64,000 nt of DNA from Paraburkholderia fungorum (GTDB taxonomy: Bacteria; Pseudomonadota; Gammaproteobacteria; Burkholderiales; Burkholderiaceae): assembly GCF_902833645.1 (NCBI RefSeq), contig NZ_CADFGE010000003.1, positions 186,001-250,000 on the forward strand. The letters are read 5' to 3'. Both the position numbers and the translations under genes were made by a program. Below are positions 46,548-56,028 of this stretch, in pieces. The notes below the pieces were generated by a model that saw nothing but the letters and a program-made list of their open reading frames with translations, was not told where the DNA came from and searched no databases. Positions within the stretch are counted from its first letter, which is position 1; the number at the start of each line of letters is the position of its first letter.

Positions 46548-48023
46548 TTAAGGCCGCAGGTCGATCAGCACGCTCTTGAAGCGCAGGTTTGCCTCGTAGG
46601 CCTGACGGCCGAGGTCCTTGCCGATACCGGAGCGCTTGTAGCCGCCGGTGGGAATCATGAAGTCGGAGGTGCGGCCGTAGCGGTTGACCCAGACCGTCCC
46701 CGCCTCGAGGCCACGCACGAAGCGCAGCGCCCGGCCGAGGTCGGCGGTATGCACGCCAGCGGCAAGCCCGTAGTCGGGATGCTGGGCGAGCGCGAGCGCT
46801 TCTTCTTCGGTGTCGAAGGTCTGCAACGTCAGCACGGGGCCGAAGACTTCTTCGCGCACCGCTTCGGAATGGGGGGTGACGTCCGCGAGCAAAGTCGGGG
46901 CATAGAACGCCCCCGCGCCGGCGCCGCTCCGCACGCCGCCGTAACGCAGCGTCGCACCTGCCTCCAGCGTGCGCCCGACGATCCCTTCGATACGCGCCGC
47001 CTGTGGCGCGGAGATGATCGGCGACAAGGTGGTGCCGGCGGCCCACGTCGCGCCGGGTTTCAATTCGGCGAAGACCTTGCCGATGCGCTCGGCCAACGGC
47101 TCCGCGAGGCTGCGCTCGACCAGCAGCCGCGAGCCGGCCACGCACACCTGGCCGGCATTGCCAGTGATCGAGCCGGCGATCCGGCGTGCTACATCGTCCA
47201 GACGCGGGGCGTCGGCGAAAACGATCTGCGGACTCTTGCCACCGAGTTCGAGCGTGACCGGCTTGGTGCCGCTTTGCGCGCAGGCAGCCATGATCGCGGC
47301 GCCGGTGCGCGTGGAGCCGGTAAAGGTGACCTTACTGATCTTCGGGTGGCGCACCAGTTCGTCGCCGGTGACGCGGCCGTCGCCTTGCACCACGTTGAAG
47401 ATGCCCGCCGGCACCCCCGCCTGCACCGCCAGTTCGGCCAGGCGCAACACCGAGAACGGCGTCATCTCCGAGGGCTTCAGCACGACCGCGTTGCCCGCGG
47501 CGAGAGCCGGCGCGATCTTCCACGAAGCCATCACCAGCGGGAAGTTCCATGGCGCAATCGCGCCGATCACGCCGTATGGCTCGGCGATCGTCATGCCGAG
47601 ATGGTCATGGTCCGTTGCCGCCACGTCGCCGCCCAGCTTATCGGCGAATTCAGCGTAGAAGCGAATGCCTTCGGCGGTGAACGGCACGTCCCAGCCAATC
47701 GCCTGAGCAACCGGCCGGGTTGAACCGAGCGCCTCCAGACGGCCCAGATACGACGCATCGGCTTCGACCAGGTCGGCGAAACGGCGCAGGATCTTCGCCC
47801 GCTCACGCGGCGCCATGCGCGCCCAGGCGCTGGTTCTGAACGCCTGCCACGCGTTCTGCACCGCGCGATCCACCATTTCGGCGTCGGCGAGCGGCAACGA
47901 AGCGTAGGCCACGCCGTCCGAGGGGCGCAGCACCTCGATGCGAGGCTCGCCGCCTTCCACATACTCGCCGCCGATGAAATGTCCGCTGCGAACCGCGACG
48001 TCGTCCGGATTGAAGCTGTCCAT
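46548..48023 (-). CDS. Aldehyde dehydrogenase
   Basis: A 491-residue NAD(P)-dependent aldehyde dehydrogenase. Catalytic parts are seen: IAPWNFPLVMASWKIAPALAAGN (cofactor), VTFTGSTRTG, LELGGKSPQIVFADA (general base Glu) and GNAGQVCVAGSRLLVE (nucleophile Cys), then VREEVFGPVLTLQTFD. It resembles PuuC/betaine aldehyde dehydrogenase-like enzymes, which oxidise aldehydes made by amine oxidases; the PuuB-like gene nearby supports such a pair. It lies 208 bp upstream of the HAD gene, all minus strand. Confidence 0.92.
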   Translation of the reverse strand: MDSFNPDDVAVRSGHFIGGEYVEGGEPRIEVLRPSDGVAYASLPLADAEMVDRAVQNAWQAFRTSAWARMAPRERAKILRRFADLVEADASYLGRLEALGSTRPVAQAIGWDVPFTAEGIRFYAEFADKLGGDVAATDHDHLGMTIAEPYGVIGAIAPWNFPLVMASWKIAPALAAGNAVVLKPSEMTPFSVLRLAELAVQAGVPAGIFNVVQGDGRVTGDELVRHPKISKVTFTGSTRTGAAIMAACAQSGTKPVTLELGGKSPQIVFADAPRLDDVARRIAGSITGNAGQVCVAGSRLLVERSLAEPLAERIGKVFAELKPGATWAAGTTLSPIISAPQAARIEGIVGRTLEAGATLRYGGVRSGAGAGAFYAPTLLADVTPHSEAVREEVFGPVLTLQTFDTEEEALALAQHPDYGLAAGVHTADLGRALRFVRGLEAGTVWVNRYGRTSDFMIPTGGYKRSGIGKDLGRQAYEANLRFKSVLIDLRP

Positions 48024-48320
48024 GAGAAAGGTTTCCTGTGTGACTGGCTACTTGCTGTTAGTCCCGGGCGGTGCGTCCAGGGTGTGTCCGAACAACGCCG
48101 CCGCCATGACAAAATCGTAGAGCCGTGGGCGCGGCATATGTCGCCGACAAAAATCCCCGCGCAGCAGAACACGCTTGTAATGCGCGCCCAGACTGAGTGT
48201 TTTGCATCGATTCGCGCTGCGGCCCTGATGCATGGCCCGGATAAAAAGATCGTCCTAGTCACGCCACGCGCCGGATGACAAAGTGGCGGCGTAAGCCTTC
48301 AGCCATTCAGGGAGTACGGC

Positions 48321-49205
48321 GTGTCCGATTCGAATACCAGTTCGATTACCTATCGACCTTTCACCCAGGACGACATTGCGGCCGCGCACGCGCTGACGGT
48401 CGAGCTCAAATGGCCGCATCGCGCGGACGACTGGCGTTTCGTCGCGCAACTGGGCGTGGGTTTTGTCGCGGAAGACGCGAATGGCGTGATCGGCACGGCC
48501 TTGTGCTGGAAATACGGCGCCGACCGGGCCTCGCTCGGCATGGTGATCGTGTCCCCCGAACAGCAAGGGCGCGGCATCGGCAGAAAACTGATGGAGTTGG
48601 TGCTCGAGGAACTCGGCGGCCGCATCACGTTTTTGCACGCGACACCGGCGGGTCAGCCTTTGTACGAGAAGCTCGGCTTTCGCGCGGTCGGCACGCTCGA
48701 CCAGCATCAAGGCGCGGCATTCCAGCCGCCGCTGGTTTCCCTGCCGCCCGGCGAGCGCTTGCGCCCGCTCGGCTCGAGCGACACGGCGCGGCTGGTCGAA
48801 CTGGCGTCGCAGGCAAGCGGCCTCGACCGCGGCGACGTCTTGCCCGCACTGCTGAACGCCGCCGACGGCATCGCCCTCGATCGCGACGGCGAACTGGTGG
48901 GCTTCGCGCTCTTTCGTCGCTTCGGGAGAGGCTTTGCGATTGGGCCGGTGGTCGCGCCCGCGTCGGAGGATTCGAGCCGCGCCAAGGCGTTGATCAGCCA
49001 CTGGCTGGCGCTCAACGAAGGCGTGTTCGTACGCATCGACACGCCGGGCGAGAGCGGGCTGACCGAATGGCTCACGCAGTTGGGGATTCCACGGGTGGAT
49101 ACGGTCGTCAAGATGGTTCGGCACGCCACGCCGGCCGATCTCGCGGGAGCGGCCAAAAGCAGCCCTTACCTGCAATACGGCATCATCAATCAGGCGATCT
49201 GCTGA
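48321..49205 (+). CDS. GNAT family N-acetyltransferase (two-domain)
   Basis: A 294-residue protein with an N-terminal GNAT domain (about 10-140; acetyl-CoA motif VIVSPEQQGRGIGRKLMELVLEEL) and a second degenerate GNAT-like half with ALISHWLALNEG. Start GTG 48321 is preceded by GGGAG six bases upstream. It is divergent from the aldehyde dehydrogenase and ends 6 bp before the GhrA-like gene, suggesting one transcript. Substrate unknown. Confidence 0.87.
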   Translation: MSDSNTSSITYRPFTQDDIAAAHALTVELKWPHRADDWRFVAQLGVGFVAEDANGVIGTALCWKYGADRASLGMVIVSPEQQGRGIGRKLMELVLEELGGRITFLHATPAGQPLYEKLGFRAVGTLDQHQGAAFQPPLVSLPPGERLRPLGSSDTARLVELASQASGLDRGDVLPALLNAADGIALDRDGELVGFALFRRFGRGFAIGPVVAPASEDSSRAKALISHWLALNEGVFVRIDTPGESGLTEWLTQLGIPRVDTVVKMVRHATPADLAGAAKSSPYLQYGIINQAIC

Positions 49206-49211
49206 TCCATC

Positions 49212-50138
49212 ATGGCCTTCCTTTATAAAGCGGACCCGGCGCGGGGCGCGCACTGGGCCAGACTCTTCGCGCAGAAAGCGCCCGATCTGCCATTTCATAT
49301 CTGGCCCGATCACGGCGACCCGGCGGCAATCCGCTACCTCGCCGCCTGGCAGCCGCCGCACGATCCGACTCGCACGTTCCCGAACCTGGAAATCGTTTTT
49401 TCGGTCGGCGCGGGCATCGATCAGTTCGACCTGTCGGGCGTGCCGGCGCATATCCCGGTGGTGCGAATGATCGAGCCGGGCATCATCGAAGGCATGGTCG
49501 AATACGTCACGCAAGCTGTGCTGACGATTCATCGCGATCTGTTCGACTACGGTCTTCAGCAACAACAGCAGGTCTGGCGCGAACTGCCGCTCAAGCCGGC
49601 CAGTGAACGCCGCATTGGCGTGCTGGGGCTCGGCGTGCTGGGCACGGCCGTGCTGGAGAAACTACGGCTATTCGGTTTCGCGTGCGCGGGTTGGAGCCGC
49701 TCGCCACGCGAGATCGAAGGCGTCGAATGTTATGCCGGCGAAGGCGCGCTAGACCCGTTTCTCGCCCGCACCGACATCCTGATCTGCCTGTTGCCGCTCA
49801 CGCCGGCAACGCGCGGCCTGCTCGATGCCCAACTGTTTGCGAAGCTGCCGCGTGGCGCGTCGCTGATTCAAACCGGACGCGGTCCGCATTTGAACCAGAC
49901 GGATCTGCTGACTGCGCTGGATAGCGGCCAACTAAACAGCGCGATTCTGGACGTTACGGATCCCGAGCCGCTGCCCGCCGGGCATCCGTTATGGACGCAT
50001 CCACGGGTCCGCATCACACCCCATATCGCCAGCGCGACACGGCCGGAAAGCGCCGTCGACGTGGTGCTCGAGAATCTGCGCCGTCACCGCGAAGGCCTGC
50101 CGATGCTCGGCCAGATCGACCGGACTCAAGGGTATTGA
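49212..50138 (+). CDS. Glyoxylate/hydroxypyruvate reductase A-like D-2-hydroxyacid dehydrogenase
   Basis: A 308-residue member of the GhrA family. The NAD(P) motif IGVLGLGVLGTAVLEKLRLFGF and the catalytic R/E/H set (TGRGPHLNQTDLL, DVTDPEPLPAGHPLW, ITPHIAS) are seen. The early YLAAWQPP and FSVGAGIDQ segments are typical of GhrA. It reduces glyoxylate or hydroxypyruvate with NADPH in the cytosol. Six bases after the GNAT gene. Confidence 0.9.
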   Translation: MAFLYKADPARGAHWARLFAQKAPDLPFHIWPDHGDPAAIRYLAAWQPPHDPTRTFPNLEIVFSVGAGIDQFDLSGVPAHIPVVRMIEPGIIEGMVEYVTQAVLTIHRDLFDYGLQQQQQVWRELPLKPASERRIGVLGLGVLGTAVLEKLRLFGFACAGWSRSPREIEGVECYAGEGALDPFLARTDILICLLPLTPATRGLLDAQLFAKLPRGASLIQTGRGPHLNQTDLLTALDSGQLNSAILDVTDPEPLPAGHPLWTHPRVRITPHIASATRPESAVDVVLENLRRHREGLPMLGQIDRTQGY

Positions 50139-50328
50139 ACGCGCCGCCGCGGCGCTGAACGAAACGCCCGCGCGGCGCGGCTTTTCAGCGTCCGCAGCAG
50201 AAAATGCCGAGACCCGGTATCAAAACGCGTCGCACGCGCTTTTCGGACAATTGTTTAGGTGAGCAGGCAATCGTCGTGGGTCAGTAGTATGGAACGGTCA
50301 ACAGCCCCTTCCCGCGACGAGAACCATC

Positions 50329-51726
50329 ATGCCGAATCATTCGCTCATCGAAGCCGACCGCAAACATCTGATTCACCCGGTTATCAGCTACCGCGCGCAC
50401 GAAGCTCGCGGCGTCACCGTCCTCGAGTCCGCCCGCGGCGCGTTCCTGCGCGACGCGGCCGGCAACGAGCTGCTCGACGCCTTCTCCGGTCTGTGGTGCG
50501 TGAACGTGGGCTACGGCCAGCAAAGCATCGTGGATGCCGCCACAGAGCAGATGAAGAAACTGCCCTACGCAACCAGCTATTTCCATTTCGGCTCGGCTCC
50601 GGCAATCGAACTGGCGCAAAAGCTGGTAGAGGTCTCGCCCGCGTCGCTCCAACATGTGTATTTCACGCTGGGCGGCTCCGATGCGGTCGATTCGGCGATC
50701 CGTTTCATCACACACTACTTCAACGCAACCGGTCGCCCGGCGAAGAAACACATCATTGCGCTGCAACGCGGCTACCACGGTTCATCGACGATGGGCGCGG
50801 GGCTCACCGCGTTGCCCGCGTTTCACCGCAATTTCGATCTGCCGCTGCCGAACCAGCATCATCTGCCGTCACCGTATGCCTACCGTAACGATTTCGCCGA
50901 CGACGCCGCGCTGATCGCCGCTTCGGTGGCCGCGCTCGAAGCGAAAGTGGCCGAACTCGGCGCGGACAACGTCGCGGCGTTCTTCTGCGAACCGATCCAG
51001 GGCTCGGGCGGCGTAATCGTGCCGCCGGTCGGCTGGTTGAAAGCGATGCGCGACAGTTGCCGTAAGCTTGGCATTCTGTTCGTCGCCGATGAGGTCATTA
51101 CCGGCTTCGGCCGTACGGGTCCGCTATTCGCCTGCCAGGGTGAAAACGTCGAGCCGGATCTGATGACCGTGGCGAAAGGCCTGACCGCCGGTTATGCGCC
51201 GATGGGCGCCGTGCTGATGTCTGACGAAATCTATCAAGGCATCGCGGACGGCGACGCCGAAGCGGTGGTCGGCCACGGCCATACGTACTCGGCGCATCCG
51301 GTCAGCGCCGCGATCGGCCTCGAAGTACTGCGCCTCTATCACGAAGGCGGCCTGCTCGCGAACGGCGTCGCCCGTGGCCCGCGCTTCGCACGCGGCCTCG
51401 ACGCGCTGCTCGCGCATCCGCTGGTGGGCGACTCGCGCCACCGCGGCCTGCTCGGCGCGCTCGAACTGGTGTCGGACAAGGACAGCAAAGCCGGTTTCGA
51501 TCCGTCGCTGAAACTGTCGGAACGGATCGCCGCCGCGGCGTATGAAAACCGCCTGATTTTCCGCGCGTTCGGCGACAACATTCTCGGTTTTGCGCCGGCG
51601 CTGTCGTACACCGAGGCAGAGTTCGATCTGATGTTCGAACGCCTCGAAAAGACCCTCGACGACGTTCTCGCGCAAGCCGATGTTCGGGCCGCGTTGAACG
51701 TCAAAATTCATGCCACTGCGTGCTAG
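50329..51726 (+). CDS. Class III omega-aminotransferase (beta-alanine/putrescine-pyruvate type)
   Basis: A 465-residue PLP enzyme of the class III family. Visible: FSGLWCVNVGYGQQSIVDAA, HFGSAPAIELAQKLVE, the PLP-phosphate FTLGGSDAVDSAIRF, FVADEVITGFGRTG (Asp contacting the pyridine nitrogen) and the Schiff-base lysine in TVAKGLTAGYAPMGAV. Such enzymes transfer amino groups from diamines, beta-alanine or taurine-like substrates to pyruvate. It is followed after 53 bp by an Lrp-type regulator and may be controlled by it. Confidence 0.92.
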   Translation: MPNHSLIEADRKHLIHPVISYRAHEARGVTVLESARGAFLRDAAGNELLDAFSGLWCVNVGYGQQSIVDAATEQMKKLPYATSYFHFGSAPAIELAQKLVEVSPASLQHVYFTLGGSDAVDSAIRFITHYFNATGRPAKKHIIALQRGYHGSSTMGAGLTALPAFHRNFDLPLPNQHHLPSPYAYRNDFADDAALIAASVAALEAKVAELGADNVAAFFCEPIQGSGGVIVPPVGWLKAMRDSCRKLGILFVADEVITGFGRTGPLFACQGENVEPDLMTVAKGLTAGYAPMGAVLMSDEIYQGIADGDAEAVVGHGHTYSAHPVSAAIGLEVLRLYHEGGLLANGVARGPRFARGLDALLAHPLVGDSRHRGLLGALELVSDKDSKAGFDPSLKLSERIAAAAYENRLIFRAFGDNILGFAPALSYTEAEFDLMFERLEKTLDDVLAQADVRAALNVKIHATAC

Positions 51727-51779
51727 AGTAGAGGACTCTTCGAGACCCTTTCACCCTTCGCCGGAGCGACACCGTTACG

Positions 51780-52277
51780 ATGAGCAGCGACAGCAAGCTG
51801 GACCGGATTGATCTGCGCATACTTTCCCAGTTGCAAAAGAAAGGCCGCATAACCAACGTCGAGCTTGCCGACGCGGTCGGCCTTTCGCCCAGTCCTTGCC
51901 TGATCCGGGTCAAGCGTCTGGAGAAGGCCGGCTATATCGTCGGCTACGGTGCGCAGATTCAGCTCGAAAAGCTCGGCGACGTGCAGATCGTGTTTACCGA
52001 GGTCACGCTGGCCGATCATCGGCGCGAAGACTTCATCAAGTTCGTGAATGCGATCAAGGACGTCGACGAGATCGTCGAGTGTCATCTGGCGAGCGGTGGC
52101 TATGACTATTTGCTGAAGTTCGTCACGCGCAGCGTGAGCCACTATCAGAGCATCATCGAGGGGCTGCTGGAGCGCGACATCGGCATCGAAAAGTACTTCA
52201 GCTACGTCATCATCAAGTCGCCGTTCGTGAAGAGCCACTACCCGCTCGAAACGTTGTTCTCGCAGAATCACACCTAA
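51780..52277 (+). CDS. Lrp/AsnC family transcriptional regulator
   Basis: A 165-residue regulator: winged helix at about 5-65 (KLDRIDLRILSQLQKKGRITNVELADAVGLSPSPCLIRVKRLE) and a RAM effector domain (VDEIVECHLASGGYDYLLKFV). It lies 53 bp after an omega-aminotransferase in the same orientation, the usual arrangement for a regulator of an adjacent amino acid or amine transaminase. Its stop is 18 bp before the convergent LptD stop. Confidence 0.93.
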   Translation: MSSDSKLDRIDLRILSQLQKKGRITNVELADAVGLSPSPCLIRVKRLEKAGYIVGYGAQIQLEKLGDVQIVFTEVTLADHRREDFIKFVNAIKDVDEIVECHLASGGYDYLLKFVTRSVSHYQSIIEGLLERDIGIEKYFSYVIIKSPFVKSHYPLETLFSQNHT

Positions 52278-52295
52278 TGCAACGGCCGGCACCCG

Positions 52296-54632
52296 TTACG
52301 GATAATCGCTAAAGCGCGAGGTCGGCTCATTTCCCGTGCTGGCCGGCGTATAACCCGGCACATTGGCGCGAAACTGGTTGAGCAGGCCGTTGTCGACCTG
52401 CGAAAAACCTTTGAGCTGCAGTTGCATCAGCACACGCGTGCCGGTGCTGGGCACCGTGGTCGAGGTCGCGTTGGTGTACTTCTCGAACGCCACGCCGAGC
52501 GACCAGCAATCCGTATCGTATTGAAGTCCCAGCAAACCTGCGATCAAGCGATGCGCGCTCATGTCGTAATTTACCCGCGCAACGCTGACCACGTTGTGCA
52601 GCAGCGGCCATTGCTCGGACACGATGAACTGATTGACCGGTTGATAGTCCAGCGTGCTATTGGCGCGCGTATAGCGATACGCCACATTCAATACCTGCCG
52701 TGCAGCAGGCGACCAGCCGAACCCGGCTTCGGCATTCGTGAGGTAGTGGTTGGCCTGGCTGTACTCCACCGCCTGCTCTGCTGAGAAACCCTGGCCCAGC
52801 TTGTACGACGCACCGGCTATCACGCTGGTGCGGGCGACTGTACCAATGGGATCGCCAACGTTGAGGGTCACCTGCGGCGTGTGAAAATCGTACTGCTCCG
52901 CCAGAACGAAACGGGCTCGCTCATCGCCGCTCGCAGGATCGATGAAGCGCGTGGTCAGGGCGCCCGTGAGGCGATTGGCATCGGACACCCGGTCATTGCC
53001 GACGAAGCTGTTCGGCATGAACAGTTCCGCGAGCCCGAAGTCGGCCGTCGCCGTATCGAACAACGGCGCGAACGACTGATTGCGGTAAGGCGTGTACACA
53101 TAGAACAGCCTTGGTTCGAGCGTCTGGATATACGACTGCCCGAAAAGCCGCACGCTGCGTTCGAAGCGCATTCCCGAATCGAGACTGAGGGTCGGCACGT
53201 TGATGTCGAACGTCTTAGGCTGGCCGGCGGGCGCGTTCGACCCGATCGTGGTCAGGTCATACGCGGCGAAATGCCAGGCGAGCTTGGGCGTGATGAACCA
53301 GCCGGGATGCTCGATCGGATAGCTGACGTAAGGGTCGAAAACAAAGCGGCTGCCTTGCGTCGCATCCGCCGTCGAAATCGTGAAGCGCGTCGCATCCGCT
53401 TCGGCGCCGAAGTCGAAGCCGCCCACGTTATAGCGCGCGTAATTGACATTGACCTGCGGTTCGCGGTTATAGGTCGAGTCGCTGGTAAAGGCCTGCCAGC
53501 GTTGTTCGCGAGCCAGCACGCTCCACGGTCCGTTTGAGTAGGTCAAACCCGCTTCCTGCTGATACAGCGTGGTGGACCCGGTCGGAAACGCGACACCCGA
53601 CGCAAGATCGGTCACCACCGTCGAGTCCGAAACCCGGTTGTAGTTGACGTAGGCGCCAAAGCCCGAACCGAGCTTCCAGGTCTGATTCACCGCAATCGAG
53701 TAACGGTCGGTGTTGGTGATCGCGTCGTGCGGCAGCCACGCGACTGATATCGACCCTGAATCGTTCGGTTGCAGATAACGATAGTCTGCCGTCAACATCT
53801 CGCCTCGTTTCGACATGATGCGAGGCGTCAGGGTTAGATCGTAATTCGGCGCCAGGTTGAAGTAATACGGTAACGCGACGTCGACGCCATTGGTCGAACT
53901 GAACGAGAAGGTGGGCGGCAGGAAGCCGCTGCGCCGCGCGCCGGACAACGGAAACGATAACCACGGACTCGCCAGCAGCGGCACCCCCTGAAAGAACAGC
54001 ACACCGTTGTGCGCGATTCCTTCATCGCTGCCGGTATCCATGTCGAACTCGGAGGCCTTCAGATACCACGCCGGGTCCGACTCGCATTGACATGTGCTGT
54101 ATGTACCGTGATGCACGACCGTGCGTTCGTTATCGACCAGATCAGCGCGCTGGGCACTACCCCACCCGCCCGTCAGATAAAACCGGTACCTGGGCACGCT
54201 GATCGTTCCTTCATTCGCGTCGACGTAGAAATGCGCGTCCGGACCGTTGAACACATTGCCATCTTTGACCAGTTGCACGTGCCCATATGCATCGGCCTTG
54301 TCGGTATCGACGTCGTAGTGCAGCGCATCGCCTTTGACGATCGACGCGTAGCGCCGCAGTTGCGCGTTACCTTTCAGCGAAACGTCCGTGCCGGTCGTGG
54401 TGGTCATCGAATCGGCCATCGCTGAAGTCGCGGCCCCGACGCCCGCCATTAGCGGATGTTCCGTCAGTTGTGGATCGAAGCGCAGGCCCCAGACGCCATC
54501 GAGCGATTCCGGAATCGCGGCTGCGCCGGCCAGTTGCGCGTAGCCGGCAATCGGCACGCATCCAACCGCGCCCAGCATGAACGAAACGAGAGGCCTTAAA
54601 CGTAGGCATCGAAATACACCGCGTAGTATCAA
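52296..54632 (-). CDS. LptD-like LPS-assembly outer-membrane protein (paralogue)
   Basis: A 778-residue LptD (OstA/Imp) family protein: an N-terminal signal-like hydrophobic segment, a jellyroll-type LptA-like domain (about 75-190, LRRYASIVKGDALHYDVDTDKADAYGHVQLV) and a C-terminal beta-barrel ending with a terminal aromatic-type strand. It brings LPS to the outer leaflet with LptE. Mature Cys are only three (STCQCESD near 165-170 and DTDCW near the end); the canonical adjacent CC and first Cys are absent. It is not next to surA/pdxA, as the main lptD usually is. The start is uncertain (TTG 54632, GTG 54617, or ATG 54578) and without ribosome site. Confidence 0.85.
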   Translation of the reverse strand: MILRGVFRCLRLRPLVSFMLGAVGCVPIAGYAQLAGAAAIPESLDGVWGLRFDPQLTEHPLMAGVGAATSAMADSMTTTTGTDVSLKGNAQLRRYASIVKGDALHYDVDTDKADAYGHVQLVKDGNVFNGPDAHFYVDANEGTISVPRYRFYLTGGWGSAQRADLVDNERTVVHHGTYSTCQCESDPAWYLKASEFDMDTGSDEGIAHNGVLFFQGVPLLASPWLSFPLSGARRSGFLPPTFSFSSTNGVDVALPYYFNLAPNYDLTLTPRIMSKRGEMLTADYRYLQPNDSGSISVAWLPHDAITNTDRYSIAVNQTWKLGSGFGAYVNYNRVSDSTVVTDLASGVAFPTGSTTLYQQEAGLTYSNGPWSVLAREQRWQAFTSDSTYNREPQVNVNYARYNVGGFDFGAEADATRFTISTADATQGSRFVFDPYVSYPIEHPGWFITPKLAWHFAAYDLTTIGSNAPAGQPKTFDINVPTLSLDSGMRFERSVRLFGQSYIQTLEPRLFYVYTPYRNQSFAPLFDTATADFGLAELFMPNSFVGNDRVSDANRLTGALTTRFIDPASGDERARFVLAEQYDFHTPQVTLNVGDPIGTVARTSVIAGASYKLGQGFSAEQAVEYSQANHYLTNAEAGFGWSPAARQVLNVAYRYTRANSTLDYQPVNQFIVSEQWPLLHNVVSVARVNYDMSAHRLIAGLLGLQYDTDCWSLGVAFEKYTNATSTTVPSTGTRVLMQLQLKGFSQVDNGLLNQFRANVPGYTPASTGNEPTSRFSDYP

Positions 54633-54724
54633 AACAGATAGGGATCGGAAAGGATGACAGACGCATCAAGGCAAGCAGAAGCCCCGAGCTGCGCGAGGAT
54701 GAACCACCGCGATTGCGCGCGGTA

Positions 54725-55132
54725 CTACTGGAGCGTGACGTCGTGAGAGTGGGCATCCGCCTCGCCCGCCGCGCTTGCTGCGTTCGCAGCACCACCCAGC
54801 GCCTGCAGAAGATGCGGAATCTGTTCGGCGGGCAAGGAAAACGAAAGCCCTGCGCTGCCGGATAAACGGAAGCGGATCACCACCATTTCCATACCGTGCA
54901 ATCTGCCCACTTCCCAGCCCTGGCAGTGCAGCGCGAACCCCATCTCCCGATCGTTATGAATCACGCGGTCGGCATGCTCGATCGCATTCGGCAGCGCCAC
55001 CAGCAGATCGTTGAGCACCGAACGATGAAGCGCCGCGGTAGGTTGATTGCCGTGTATCAGCAGATACTGGCCGTCGGCGGTGAGCTGCATGTCGCTGATC
55101 GAGTTCAGCACGAAGGTCGACGGATCAGACAC
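54725..55132 (-). CDS. Hypothetical protein, unknown
   Basis: A 135-residue predicted cytosolic protein, mixed alpha/beta (QLTADGQYLLIHGNQ, VLNDLLVALPNAIEHADRVI, EMVVIRFRLSGSAGLSFSLP, IPHLLQALGGA). I do not recognise a family. GTG 55132 is chosen because AGGAGG lies nine bases upstream. It overlaps the upstream small gene by eight bases and lies 92 bp upstream of the LptD-like gene, in the same direction; the pair might be co-transcribed with it. Confidence 0.65.
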   Translation of the reverse strand: MSDPSTFVLNSISDMQLTADGQYLLIHGNQPTAALHRSVLNDLLVALPNAIEHADRVIHNDREMGFALHCQGWEVGRLHGMEMVVIRFRLSGSAGLSFSLPAEQIPHLLQALGGAANAASAAGEADAHSHDVTLQ

Positions 55133-55322
55133 GGCGTGCGCCCTCCTGCGTCGGTGTGCCCGCGACATGGTTCACAATGCGCCGCTGCGCGGCGCTCACC
55201 GTGCTCCCGGACATGTCGCGCAGCATGCGCTTCGACGCCATGGCCAAACGTGCCGAAAAAATCGGCGAAGAGCTGACGCGCAGGACAGCCGCAACAACCG
55301 CCGGGGAAAGAAATTCGATCAT
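55125..55322 (-). CDS. Hypothetical small protein
   Basis: A 65-residue protein with hydrophobic N-terminus (MIEFLSPAVVAAVLRV) and a basic C-terminal half. GGAG eight bases before ATG and the overlap with the next gene support a real gene. No family recognised. The 271-bp region upstream to 55594 holds no supported feature. Confidence 0.5.
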   Translation of the reverse strand: MIEFLSPAVVAAVLRVSSSPIFSARLAMASKRMLRDMSGSTVSAAQRRIVNHVAGTPTQEGARRV

Positions 55323-55659
55323 GACCCGTTCTCCAAATGGTGCTACGCAGGTAGCGGAAGCCGACCATTTGACGATAGCAGCGCAAGAACCACGTCAGGT
55401 TACGGGCGCACTACGCTTCCTTCGGATCTGTAACGCATTATTTCCACGCTCCCGCCGTAATCCGCGCCAGGCTGAGCAACCGGCGCAATACACACGTTAG
55501 CAACCCTAATGGGCGGAAAGTTTTCGGTAACAGAGAGCGGGAAAAAACGCTCCTATACTTCGCGCTTCCCAGAGCCACGGAACCTCGTTTCGAATGCATC
55601 GCTCGCTGTCAAGCGTTCTTGTTTGCGCCTCGCGCGCTGCATCAGGACAGAACCCCAAG

Positions 55660-56028
55660 ATGAATCTTCAAGCTTTAACGAGGCGTATCGCGAGCGCGCT
55701 CCCGCTCGCCGGCATCACGCTGACCGCCGCGCCGGCTCACGCGGCCCAACCTTTCATCGTGCAGGACATCCGGATCGAGGGACTCAAACGCATCGAGCCC
55801 GGCACCCTGTTCGCCTATCTGGCTATCAAGCAAGGCAACACCTTCAACGACGACAGGGCTTCCGAAGCCATTCGCGCGCTCTATGCGACGGGATTCTTCA
55901 ACGACGTCAGGATCTCGGCTAAAGGTACGACCGTCATCGTTCAGGTTCAGGAACGCCCGGCGGCAAGCACGATCGATTTCGCCGGCATTCACGAGTTCGA
56001 CGAGGACAACCTGACCAAGGAATCTTGA
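55660..56028 (+). pseudogene. Truncated BamA (signal peptide plus first POTRA domain)
   Basis: A 122-codon fragment with a signal peptide (cleavage near TAAPAHA-AQP) and a complete first POTRA repeat (FIVQDIRIEGLKRIEPGTLFAYL, ASEAIRALYATGFFNDVRI, VIVQVQERPAASTIDFAGIHEFDEDNL). The full BamA is about 780-800 residues; here translation stops at the start of POTRA2. The beta-barrel is missing. It could be a leftover of a duplicated bamA. AGGA lies 11 bases before ATG 55660. At the stop it joins directly to a fragment of an unrelated gene. Confidence 0.8.
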
